Origin: Gnetum montanum
Lineage: Eukaryota > Streptophyta > Gnetopsida > Gnetales > Gnetaceae
Direction of reading: 5' to 3'
NCBI GenBank assembly: GCA_015680685.1
Contig: MNCI01008572.1
Location: 1,336,230 to 1,376,567 of the forward strand
Length of the DNA: 40,338 nt
Under the pieces are notes generated by a model. The model was not told the origin of the DNA. It worked only from the letters and a program-made list of their open reading frames with translations, and made no database searches. Positions 1 through 7,819 of the stretch are shown here, piece by piece. The stretch's first letter is position 1. Each line of letters opens with the position of its first letter. Made by a program: the position numbers and the translations under genes.

Positions 1-1772
1 TTGTAGTCATCTGGCACCGTGTCTATTGTATTTACATTTTCGTCTGGGAATTCGGGTTCTATTGTACCTGGATCATGCCTTGGTGACGTGGTCATTTGAT
101 TTGCTATGGCTTGGCCTTTTACTGACAACTGTGCCATATAGTGCAGGTCAAACTTAGCTGTGATTGCCTTCCAACGGGCTATCCTGCTTGATTCGTAGAT
201 GTTTCCGGTTATAGCCCTAAGCACATTATCTTTGTAAATTATGTTAACTTGATTTTGGAAAAGATAATGTCGCCATTTCTTTAAAGAGAAAACTAAAGCT
301 AAGCATGACTTTTCTACATCGTTGTATCTCTTTTCGTGGGCAACCATTGCATGACTCAGGTAGTATACGGGGACCTCAGTTCCGTCATCTCGTTTCTGGC
401 ACAACATGGATGCGATTGATGATTCTGATGTGGCCAGGTAGATGTAAAACGGCCTGTCGTTTTTGGGTGGGAATACGGTGGGTAACCGAGCGAGTGTTGT
501 TTTAACGCTGTCAAATGCTTCTTGGCACTGCGGAGTCCATTCAAAATGGACATTCTTGCGTAGTAGGTGGTTCATGGGTGTGAGTTTTCCCGTCAAATTT
601 TCTATGAACCTCCTGATGAACAGTAACCGACCCTATAGCCCTCGAAGTTCGGTTAGATTGCTAGGTGGGCTTAGGTTTGTGATGGCCTTAACCTTATCGG
701 GGTCTACTCGTATCCCTGCCTCTGAGGCTACAAATCCAAGCATTTTACCCGTTTTGACGCCGAAGACACATTTCTTTGGGTTAAGCCTTAGTTCGTATTT
801 TAGACAACGTTTTAATACTAAGTCAAGATCCTGTACGTGTTGTTCTGACGATTTTGATTTAACCACTATGTCATCTACATAATCATTGAGCGAGTGTAAG
901 ATGTAATCGCTGAAAATATATGTCATCGCCCTTTGATACGTGGCCCCAGCGTTCTTGAGACCAAAAGGCATCATTGTGTAACAAAAGGTTCCCCAAGGTG
1001 TCATGAAAGTAGTTCGGAGCTGGTGTTCTGGATTGATACGTATCTGGTTATATCCCGAGAACCCATCCATAAAGGATAACAAGGCATGCCCAGCGGTTGA
1101 GTCAACTAGTTGATCAATGCTAGGTAAGGGGAAGTCATCCTTTATGGTTACTATGTTAAGGTCCCGGAAGTCAATGCACAGGCAGATACTTCCGTTTTTC
1201 TTTGGGACTATCACCATGTTTGATACCCATTCGGCGTAATCAACAGCCCTAATGAAACCAGCTTAGTAAAGCTTGGTAATCTCACTACGAACTGCTAATG
1301 CCACCTTGGGTTTGACCTTTCGTGCTTTCTGTTTTACTGGCCTTATTTTTGGATCAAGGATGATGTTGTGCTGGACAATACGGGGGTCTAATCTGGGCAT
1401 GTCTGTATAGGACCATGCAAATGCTTTCATGTTATCCCTAAGTACGTTTTCGATATCTTTAGCTAGATGTGGTTCTAGTAACGTACTTAATTTTAGGACT
1501 TTAGTTTCCCCATCGGACATGGTGATGGGTGTTTCGGTTAGAGGATCTTCAGTAATGTTTTCTGCTTCAATGTCGAGGGACATTGTCATTCCCTCATATT
1601 CGTCAACTGTTTGCTGTGTTGAAGCTATTGTTGCATCGTTTGCTGATGAGCTCGCATAGACGAGATTCGCATCGATATTCCTTTCAACCGCGCCATACGG
1701 TCCATCAATGACCAATGGTTTGGTTAGGCGCTTGTAATCCATTAGGCAAATTCCTGTCAATGAATGGAAAGC
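1..1772 (-). pseudogene. pol: Element A pol, second exon: reverse transcriptase and native RNase H (partial)
   Basis: The reading frame opens at 1772 directly after a proposed splice acceptor; TAG precedes it in the same frame. RT motifs are clear: a PFGLKNAGATYQRAM block and the catalytic YVDD at 881-870. Next comes the native (gypsy-type) RNase H, with IYLATSESS in place of the usual acid-containing start, so its first catalytic aspartate is lost. That fits elements in which a second RNase H took over the work. The frame is broken by TAA near 1265 (Q in element B) and by TAG near 640 (LRGL*G where B has LRGLQG). The frame is still open at base 1, just before the expected archaeal-type RNase H. 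The product would be the polymerase part of the polyprotein. Confidence 0.85.
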
Positions 1773-1774
1773 CT
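1773..1774 (-). other. Proposed sense splice acceptor before RT (element A)
   Basis: On the minus strand CTTACTAG is followed at 1772 by GCT TTC CAT in the RT frame. The TAG of the acceptor is itself an in-frame stop, so splicing would be needed to join RT to protease. Element B has CTTACTTAG at the matching place (22924-22925). From the acceptor to a shared GGA-CCN codon pair both elements have exactly 23 codons. The phase is 0, which matches the proposed donor at 7375. This is inference from comparison; no transcript has been seen. Confidence 0.55.
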
Positions 1775-1856
1775 AGTAAGATAGCGGAGGCTGTTTTAGG
1801 TCTTCTGGCAATTTTTAATGTGCATGTATGAAAATGGATTGACGTAACAGTGGAAA

Positions 1857-2051
1857 GGCAGTTTAATGCCTTACCGGGTAACGAACGGCAGTTTAATGCC
1901 TTACCGGGCAACGAACGGCAGTTTAATGCCTTACTGGGCAACGAACGGCATTTTAATGCCTTACCGGGCAATGAACGGCAGTTTAATGGTTCATCGGGCA
2001 ACGAACAGCAGTTTAATGCCTTACCGGGCAACGAACGACAGTTTAATGCCG
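1857..2051 (+). repeat. 30-bp tandem repeat, six full units and a part unit
   Basis: The units start at 1857, 1887, 1917, 1947, 1977, 2007 and 2037. The core is GGCAGTTTAATGCC followed by TTACCGGGCAACGAAC. The array lies between the start of the RT exon and the TATA box of the antisense gene. Its core is the reverse complement of GGCATTAAACTGCC and belongs to the same family as the arrays at 6785-7100 and in element B. Confidence 0.9.
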
Positions 2052-2202
2052 AAATTTACGTTTTACATGGTTTATGTGTGTAAATTTTATATCTTTTTTT
2101 GAAAAATTTCAAGCGAATTCGAAAAAGCACGAAAAACGAGGCAAAAAGCAAGAAAAACAGAAAAGCGGCGGCGGCAGCGGCGTCAGCGTCAGCGTCAACG
2201 CG

Positions 2203-2212
2203 CTATAAAAGG
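2203..2212 (+). promoter_or_regulatory. TATA box of the antisense gene (element A)
   Basis: CTATAAAAGG lies on the plus strand in a GC-rich setting, about 265 bp upstream of the first ATG of the antisense gene. Element B has TATAAA at the matching place on its antisense strand (22406-22401), and similarity continues downstream (GGGGCGTCATTTTG in A, GGGGCATCATTTGTG in B, then AGCGTGAG in both). A start of transcription near 2235 is expected from normal TATA spacing. Confidence 0.7.
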
Positions 2213-2272
2213 GGAACAGGGGCGTCATTTTGTCATTTGACTTTTGGAGCGTGAGCGTAAACCGAGAACGTA

Positions 2273-2390
2273 ACCCCAGCGTAGACGCCGAGCGAAAACC
2301 CCAGCGTAGACGTCGAGCGAAAACCCCAGCGTAAACGCCGAGAAGAAATCCCAGCGTAGATGCTGAGCAGAAACCCCAGCATAGACGCCG
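2273..2390 (+). repeat. 25-bp tandem repeat in the antisense gene 5' UTR
   Basis: There are about five imperfect units with core CCCCAGCGTAGACGCCGAGC. They lie between the TATA box and the first ATG of the antisense gene, so they would be in its leader RNA. The sequence is related to the GCGTATACGC motifs of the element A LTR. Confidence 0.8.
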
Positions 2391-2523
2391 AGATGGGCAG
2401 AGGCAAAGAACTAGAGGGCTGAGGACAGAAAGGACCTGAACTGACGTTCGCGGAGGAGAGCCAGGCGATGCTGCAGTGTCTACCCCTCCCGAGCGTCCCC
2501 GCGTGGCCTGGATCTTCTGGCAG

Positions 2524-3000
2524 GTAGGCCTTTGACCCTGTTTCCATTGATTTCTAGTCTGTTCTTCGCAGCGTACAGTTAGCGTAGGGTTTCGGCGTAT
2601 ACGCCGAGCGTGAAGGGTTTGGAGTAATGTCGGCGTAGACGCTGCGTGTTATTTTCGGCGTAGGGCTTCGTTTCTGTTTTCGTAACTGTTTTCGGCGTGA
2701 AGGGTTCTATTTTTCGTACGCCCGGCGTATACGCCAAGCGTAACTGTTTTTCGTACGCCAAGCGTAACTATTTTTCGTACGCCCGGCGTATGCGCCGAGC
2801 GTGACTGTTTTTCGTACGCCCGGCGTATGCGCCGAGCGTGACTGTTTTTCGTACGCCCGGCGTATACGCCGAGCGTAACTATTTTTCGTACGCCCAGCGT
2901 ATACGCCGAGCGTAACAGTTAGAAAAATTTTCTGTGAACGTCTAATTTTTAAAATAAAGTTTTGGATATTGATCCTTGGTGCTGTTTTAATGGTTTGCAG
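2524..3000 (+). other. Intron 1 of the antisense gene (element A)
   Basis: The donor is CTGGCAG|GTAGG and the acceptor GGTTTGCAG|AAACATT. Joining gives a phase-2 junction, and the 19 residues up to the junction align without gaps with those predicted from element B (shared pattern LQxLP...W...R). The matching B intron runs from 22135 to 20744. The A intron is 477 nt and holds a 37-bp tandem repeat. Confidence 0.65.
2713..2920 (+). repeat. 37-bp tandem repeat inside intron 1 of the antisense gene
   Basis: The units start at 2713, 2750 (only 24 bp), 2774, 2811, 2848 and 2885. Each unit carries TTCGTACGCC and GGCGTATACGCC followed by AGCGTAACTGTTT. GCGTATACGC is a perfect 10-bp palindrome that also fills the LTR and leader of element A. 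Confidence 0.9.
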
Positions 3001-3807
3001 AAACATTGAGCCTCCCCTTCTAGTGATTGAGTTAGTTAGGGTTTTGACATGGTTTGGTCCTTTGGAGGGTGGTGACCCGACCCCGAATTTGGTCGTTGAG
3101 CACAATGGGGTCTGGTTCCAGGACGGGGCCTGCGAATTTTTGGCCTTCTTGCTGGATCATTTTGACGTCGTGGTTTGGTCTCATCTAGGCGGAGATGTAG
3201 CACGGAGTATTATTGAGGCTATGTTACCCGTCGCAGCGAAAGGCGTCAGGATGTTTATGGAGGACATTGATGAAGGGCCGCTTGTCGCCGAGGGTGTTCC
3301 CCCCGGTGGTCCGAAATCGACCTGTCCGTTGACCCGTGTGTGGGACCAGCTGCCGCGGGGCCCCAACTACATCAACAACACATTGTTCTTAGCAGGTCGT
3401 GCGCACACTTTGTTTCAGAATCCCCCTGGCACAGTATACTGGGTGGAAAGGTAATTTCGTCTTAGCTTTGGTTGTTCCTTTCTTTCTCACATTCAAATAC
3501 TTACTCTCGTTTCGACACATGTTTTCGCTTTCCCGCAGGCCAGAAGTTACGCCAGATGGGGCTTACACGGGTGATGATGGGATTGGATTGGTGCGTACGG
3601 CCGTGGAAGTGTTCATGGTGGGTCCTACCCTTCGCGGGATCATCTTGGCCCACACTAGGGACGCCATGAAGAACTTCCCTAAGAGATTTTCAAAGGCGTT
3701 TGCACAGTGCACTGCACGTGGCTGGTTGCATGCCGACTGGGCCCCTAATGGGCCAATTTTCCCATCTACTTCCGATCTGGGCGAAGCCTCAAGGTCCAAC
3801 ACTGAAA
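3001..3807 (+). other. FCP1/NIF-like (HAD-fold) domain without catalytic residues, exons 2-3 of the antisense gene
   Basis: The order of blocks follows plant NIF/FCP1-type phosphatases. A hydrophobic strand LLVIELVRVL stands where DLDGTL is expected, then FLAFLLDHFDVVVWSH (family: feeding strand and VWT/VWS), then STCPLTRVW, NNTLFLAG (family: NTLLxDD) and QNPPGTVY (family: NPxxxI). The nucleophile and the second acid of the first motif are gone, and the DD pair near the end is AG. Element B shows LLVVELIGVL and NTLFLAF at the same places. Both copies therefore lack the catalytic acids, which suggests a binding role rather than catalysis. The match rests on my memory of the family; a profile search would settle it. 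Confidence 0.6.
3451..3538 (+). other. Intron 2 of the antisense gene (element A)
   Basis: GGAAAG|GTAATTT to TTCCCGCAG|GCCAG, 88 nt, phase 2. The protein reads smoothly across it (WVER-PEV) and B has the matching pair GGATAG|GTATGCC (donor 20293) and TATGCAG|GCC (acceptor 20210). Later introns are 3808-3897, 4928-5008, 5219-5294, 5475-5560 and 6346-6449, with the same kind of support. Confidence 0.8.
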
Positions 3808-3897
3808 GTAAGTGGCAATGTTTCCTAGATGTCGTGTTTGGTTTGGTTAATTGCCAAGTGTCAAGCTAATATGAAGGTTTTGGGTTTGCCTTTACAG

Positions 3898-4927
3898 CTG
3901 GTGCCACCTCTGGCAGGGATTCCGTTGTGACTGGGAGGACTGAAACTGCTCTCTCAATGAAATTTGTTGAAACCAGTGCCGCTCAGAAGTGGTTGCGCAA
4001 GAAGGCTTCGCCATCTATTGTTGCTTGTTTGGAGCATGCCAGCCTCATGGCACTCTTTGTGGCCCCTAGCCCAAATGTTTCTATAGCGGAGATGATCAGG
4101 ATTGTAGATTCATTTGATAGATCCGTCTCTTGCTATAGCGCCCGTATTAGGGGCGTTAAAGTAATTTTTGAATTATCACCTCAATTTCTCACGGATTTGT
4201 TTGGCGTACCTACTAATGGCGTAAAAGTTGTTATGGACAGGACGCATAAAGAAATTGACATGATCCGTGGTTTAGAGGATTGGCTAGGGGTGAGGAAGGG
4301 TGCTAAAGGGTTCCCTATGCAGGGGAGAACGAAGGTTGAGGAAGTCAACGAACTTTATCCCCTATTTAGAGCGCATTTGTTTCCGAAGACTCTATAGTCT
4401 CGGTGTTGAAGTAGTGCGAGTCATGCACACTATTCTGGAGGCTGGCGTGCGTTACAACTGGGCAGAGTTTTTATTGTCAGGAATGACCAAAGAGATAGAG
4501 CGGCTGCATTCAAACATAGAGGCGCAGTCTCATTTTACCTTCGCTTTCTTCGCTGGCTATATTCGTCGCTTGGCTGAATTTTTGGTGGTTCGTGGGGAAA
4601 ACAAATTTGTTTTGCGTGATAGGTACCAATTATCTCGCCCCTGGGTGAACCACTTATTTGACACAGCCAAGTCCCAAGATGCCCCCGAGGGGATTGATGA
4701 ATCCCTTACGATTACCACGGGTGGATCGTCTGGCCCCTCGCTCCACACACGCGATAGCCTAGGGGTGGAACCTGATGAAGTACCCCCTACTGCAAGGAAG
4801 GCGGAGCGAGTGGTCAAGGAAACGATAGGCAAAGCGAAATCTAAGTTGGGGAAGCGCGGTAGCACGGCTGAAGGCACCAGTGAGATTGAGCAGCCCAGAG
4901 TGAAGCGGATTCTATTTAAGATTCCTG
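3898..4927 (+). other. Exon 4 of the antisense gene: transposon-protein-like domain with frameshift
   Basis: The exon is read in one frame to the TAG at 4395-4397 and then continues one frame over. Both halves match element B. At the break B has 15 nt between two leucine codons where A has 4, so A seems to have lost 11 bp. The stretch RGVKVIFELSPQFLTDLFGV and the pattern around it resemble 'putative plant transposon protein' domains found in Athila- and Tat-type additional ORFs; that naming is from memory and tentative. A second block (YNWAEFLL to YQLSRPWVNHLF) follows, then a basic, low-complexity tail. The split between an N-terminal HAD-like part and this part suggests a fusion protein. 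Confidence 0.5.
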
Positions 4928-5560
4928 GTAAACTTTTTATTTTTATTTCAATAGTTGTAACGATCACCGGTTGTATGCAACTAACTTCATTTGTTTTGAA
5001 TTGAGCAGTCAAGAGACACGATCTGCGGACTATACCAGAAGACGAGGAGTTAACCGACCTGACAGGAGGAACTGAATTGCTGGGGGAGGAAACTGACAGA
5101 ACTGGAGGTACTGAACCCCTAAATGATCAAGTGGAAACTGAAGAAATGTTCAATAGCTTTCTTACAGGAGACCTTGATCTTGGAGACCCCCCGACACAGG
5201 ATGAGATCAGAGGGAACGGTATGTCTCTTTACTCAGTTATGTAGCCTAATATATTCCTGGATTACCTTATTGTGAATTTTTTTGTCTGACTTAGAGGAGA
5301 GCGAGACCATCCCAGAGAAGGAGTCAGAGATCCCCCTCGAAGTGCCTCCAAAGGCGAGCGCCTCACGCACTGATGGACCTTTTACTTGGATGGAAATGCC
5401 AAGTAAAAGGGATTTCGTAGCTGGGGTGGCCGAAGAGGTTGTCGAGCAGATCGAACGGATCAATCCTGACATAGGTATGGATGCATCCAAAGATTTTTAC
5501 TATGTTAGAGTTTTATGCCTAATTCTATTTGTTCTAACGTTTGTCTTTTCCTATGGACAG

Positions 5561-6345
5561 GTGCCCAACGGAGGTGGGACCCGTCCGAACCCGTCGATAT
5601 GGAGAGTTTGCCTACACTATCCCCTGAAATTGAACAAGTACCTAGACCTGTTTATGAAGAGGTAGCAGAGGGCTTCGTTCACAATGCCAAAACGGTATGG
5701 ACGTGTAGGAGATCCATTGAACAATTGTGGCTCCAAATCCAGGCGAAAGAGAAGGAGAATTCTGCATTGTCAACGGAACGTGACGATCTCAAGGCCCGAT
5801 ATGAGTTCGCCGCAGCTAGATTAAATAATGATCGCGCTTGACGGACCTCCGAGGTCACGTATACAAGGTATTGGAACCTTTTCAATCGCCATGCAGGGCT
5901 GATACGGAGGCTAGGGGAGCGCAGAGCCCAAATTGATTTGTTGAACACCAAATGTCAAGATTGGAAGGCTTTCGCCTCCAAAGTTCGCAAATGGCGGCAA
6001 GATGAAAAGAACCACAAGCACCAATACAAGAAGTCGCTAAAAGAGGTTTCTATTGAGAAGCGACAGTTAGAGATGTTTGTGGAGGGTCTTGGTCTGCGCT
6101 CCGCCTTTGACACCTTCGCCCAGAACACAATTGTAGAAATGGAGTCTCCTAAAAGGCGGATAACGACAGCCTCTAGGGAGGTGTCGGTGGGCGAATTCCC
6201 TTTGAAACGTCCCACCTGGTCAGACGTTGACAAAGGAAAGGCTCTGGCTGATACCGACTTGGGTCTCGATGGGACGGACTGGGCAAGTGTTCCTGAAGAG
6301 GAGATCCTACGGCGGCTCGAATTCGGCTTGGGGGGACCTCCTATG
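5561..6345 (+). other. Exon 7 of the antisense gene: coiled coil and conserved tail
   Basis: After the segment RRWDPSEPVDMESLPTLSP the sequence turns to long charged helices with heptad-like leucines (IEQLWLQIQAKEKENSALST and onward, to about 6110), as expected for a coiled coil. The tail has PTWSDVDKGKALADTDLGLD and VPEEEILRRLE, nearly unchanged in element B (PTWTSVDKGKTLAGIDLGLE, VPKEEILRRLE). The tail is among the best conserved parts of the protein and so may be a functional contact site. A TGA at 5839-5841 stands where B has TGG. Confidence 0.7.
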
Positions 6346-6784
6346 GTAAGCGTTTTGTCTCCTTTTGGAGTTAATTGATTGACTAATGTTTAAAATTTTG
6401 ACATTCGGTCATTTTTTTTTGTTGATTATTTCCTCTTTGGTCTTTTCAGGATGAAGGTGGGGATGAGATTGGAGAAGCTGGCCCCAGTGGAGCAAGGACC
6501 TCTGATGCTGGTGGACCCGAGGAGGACGATCCTCATGCCCCAAACGCTTAGCATTTTAGCATTTTTCATTTTTCAATTCAAACTTATACTGAAAGTGTAA
6601 CTTGAACATTATGAAATGAACAGAGATGGTTGATTGTATATAATAACATGCATATATATATATTTTTTTTTTGTTGTTGGTTTTGGGTTTAACATGTTGT
6701 AGAAATGTAAAATATTTTGGTTTATTTTCTTTTTTAATAGCAATACAGGAAGTGATTATCAAAGTAGAACGAAAAGCAAGTACT

Positions 6785-6925
6785 AGTTTATGGCCATTTC
6801 GGGCCCCATGCGTAGTTTATGGCCATTTCGGGCCCCATGCGTAGTTTATGGCCATCTCGGGCCCCATGCGTAGTTTATGGTCATCTCGGGCCCCATACGT
6901 AGTTTATGGCCATCTCGGGCCCCAT
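6785..6925 (+). repeat. 29-bp tandem repeat, five units, after the antisense gene
   Basis: The unit is AGTTTATGGCCATTTCGG followed by GCCCCATGCGT. Units start at 6785, 6814, 6843, 6872 and 6901, and the last runs into the only ambiguous base of the window (N at 6926). The array lies between the 3' end of the antisense gene and the protease exon. Confidence 0.9.
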
Positions 6926-6969
6926 NAACCTGGATAGATTTTTCGGCTAACCGATCATTGCTGATCATG

Positions 6970-7100
6970 GCTAGTTTTATGTCATTGCGGACATGATAGT
7001 TTAGTGTCATTTCGGACCGGGAGTGGTATTTAATTGTTTTTCTTATTTTATCGTAGTTTAATGTCATTTCGGACTTTTTATAGTTTAACGTCATTTCGGA
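6970..7100 (+). repeat. Imperfect repeat with core TAGTTTAATGTCATTTCGGAC
   Basis: There are four diverged copies: TAGTTTTATGTCATTGCGGAC, TAGTTTAGTGTCATTTCGGAC, TAGTTTAATGTCATTTCGGAC and TAGTTTAACGTCATTTCGGAC. They are irregularly spaced. The core is of the same family as the arrays at 1857 and 6785 and as the element B repeats. Confidence 0.85.
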
Positions 7101-7306
7101 CTAAGAGTGATAAGATCACTTCAGCAATTTTTTGATCTTTTTCGCTTTAATGTTAGACGATTTTTCAACCGGTATGATCCAGTATTCAGTGTCACCTTCG
7201 CTGATTACATTAAATGGCAATTCAGCCCAAGGGGCCTCCGATGGAGTGTTTTCTGTGTTACCCCTTTCGGATATTTCAGTGTCCCTAGGGAACTCTATAT
7301 TAGTTT

Positions 7307-7819
7307 CTACCCGAGGAGGCACAAACGTTTCTGTTTGAGGAGGTTTTTACTCCACGTCGGAGTATTATTGCTTACTGATGATCGTAGATTTTTGTCATTT
7401 TGGCTAGGCCCTTCAAGTTCGACTTTCGAGCCTTGGTCCATGTCCATATGCGATGAGATAATAGGTGTAACAGCTTCGCCATGTATGACGATTTCTCCAC
7501 CTTCATAAGGTAAATGGATTTCTTGATGGATAGGGGAAGAGACAGCTCTCAGTTGGGCTAACCAGGGTCTTCCCAATATCAGGTTAAATCCTGGCATCTC
7601 GTCCACTACGAGGAATTCAGCAGATGTCGGGAATTGATCTCCCGCTATAAAGTCTAAGGTTATTGAGCCTTTCACCATTACACGTGATCCACTGAATGAC
7701 TTTAAACATGTGGTCGTGGCTGGTTTTAGTAGCTCAGTAAGCCCCAGCTGCTCGATAATGTGGTATGGCACGACGTTTGTCGCAGCTCCATCGTCTACAT
7801 GGACTCTATGTATTTTAAA
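7307..7819 (-). pseudogene. Element A retropepsin-like aspartic protease
   Basis: The active-site block reads HVDDGAATNVVPYHII (family: hydrophobic-D-T/S-G-A), followed by KSFSGSRVMVKGSITLDF and by FNLILGRPWLAQL, the second conserved block of Ty3-type proteases (ILGRPWL). Element B has the same domain (DDSATTN, LILGHPWL). A TGA at 7822-7820 separates it from gag in the same frame; B has a sense codon at that place. It would process the Gag-Pol polyprotein. Downstream of the proposed donor at 7375 the frame runs into TAG-free but unconserved sequence and ends at 7307. Confidence 0.85.
7374..7375 (-). other. Proposed sense splice donor after protease (element A)
   Basis: On the minus strand TCATCA|GTAAGC falls on a codon boundary of the protease frame (phase 0). 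Joining to the acceptor at 1774 puts RT in frame. The removed intron would be 5,603 nt and would contain the antisense gene, its promoter and the flanking repeats. Element B does not show a clear donor at the same place, so this call is weaker than the acceptor. Confidence 0.35.

Larger units (their letters stand above)
2468..6551 (+). pseudogene. Antisense eight-exon gene of element A: pseudo-phosphatase (FCP1/NIF-like) / transposon-like / coiled-coil protein
   Basis: The proposed coding exons are 2468-2523, 3001-3450, 3539-3807, 3898-4927, 5009-5218, 5295-5474, 5561-6345 and 6450-6551 (TAG). All introns are GT-AG and all junctions keep phase. About 1,030 residues are predicted once an 11-bp loss is allowed for. 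Exons 2-3 resemble the FCP1/NIF HAD-fold CTD phosphatases. Exon 4 resembles plant transposon-protein domains. Exons 5-6 are acidic, and exon 7 is a coiled coil followed by a conserved W-x-x-VDKGKALA segment. Element B has the same gene with matching exons, exon 2 being 450 nt in both. Breaks in A are a frameshift at about 4391-4397 and TGA at 5839-5841, where B has TGG. The start ATG is in-frame and 18 codons before the first junction, but B has CTA there, so the true start is less sure. The function is unknown. Confidence 0.75.

Noticed and set aside
1857-2051. CRISPR-like regular array
   Set aside because: The units are contiguous without unique spacers, and the setting is a plant retroelement.
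1850-2102. Plus-strand frames of 77-78 codons made of repeated NERQFNALPG-like units
   Set aside because: They are translations of the 30-bp tandem array, open in several frames because the unit is a multiple of three.
2990-2992. ATG at the start of exon 2 as start codon of the antisense gene
   Set aside because: Element B has GCT there, and both elements have an acceptor-like AG just after it, with a matching upstream exon and donor in phase. It remains a fallback.
6556-6762. Minus-strand frame of 68 codons
   Set aside because: It is AT-rich low-complexity sequence just after the antisense gene stop, with no conservation.
7107-7508. Plus-strand frames of 68-133 codons opposite protease
   Set aside because: They are shadows of the conserved protease frame.
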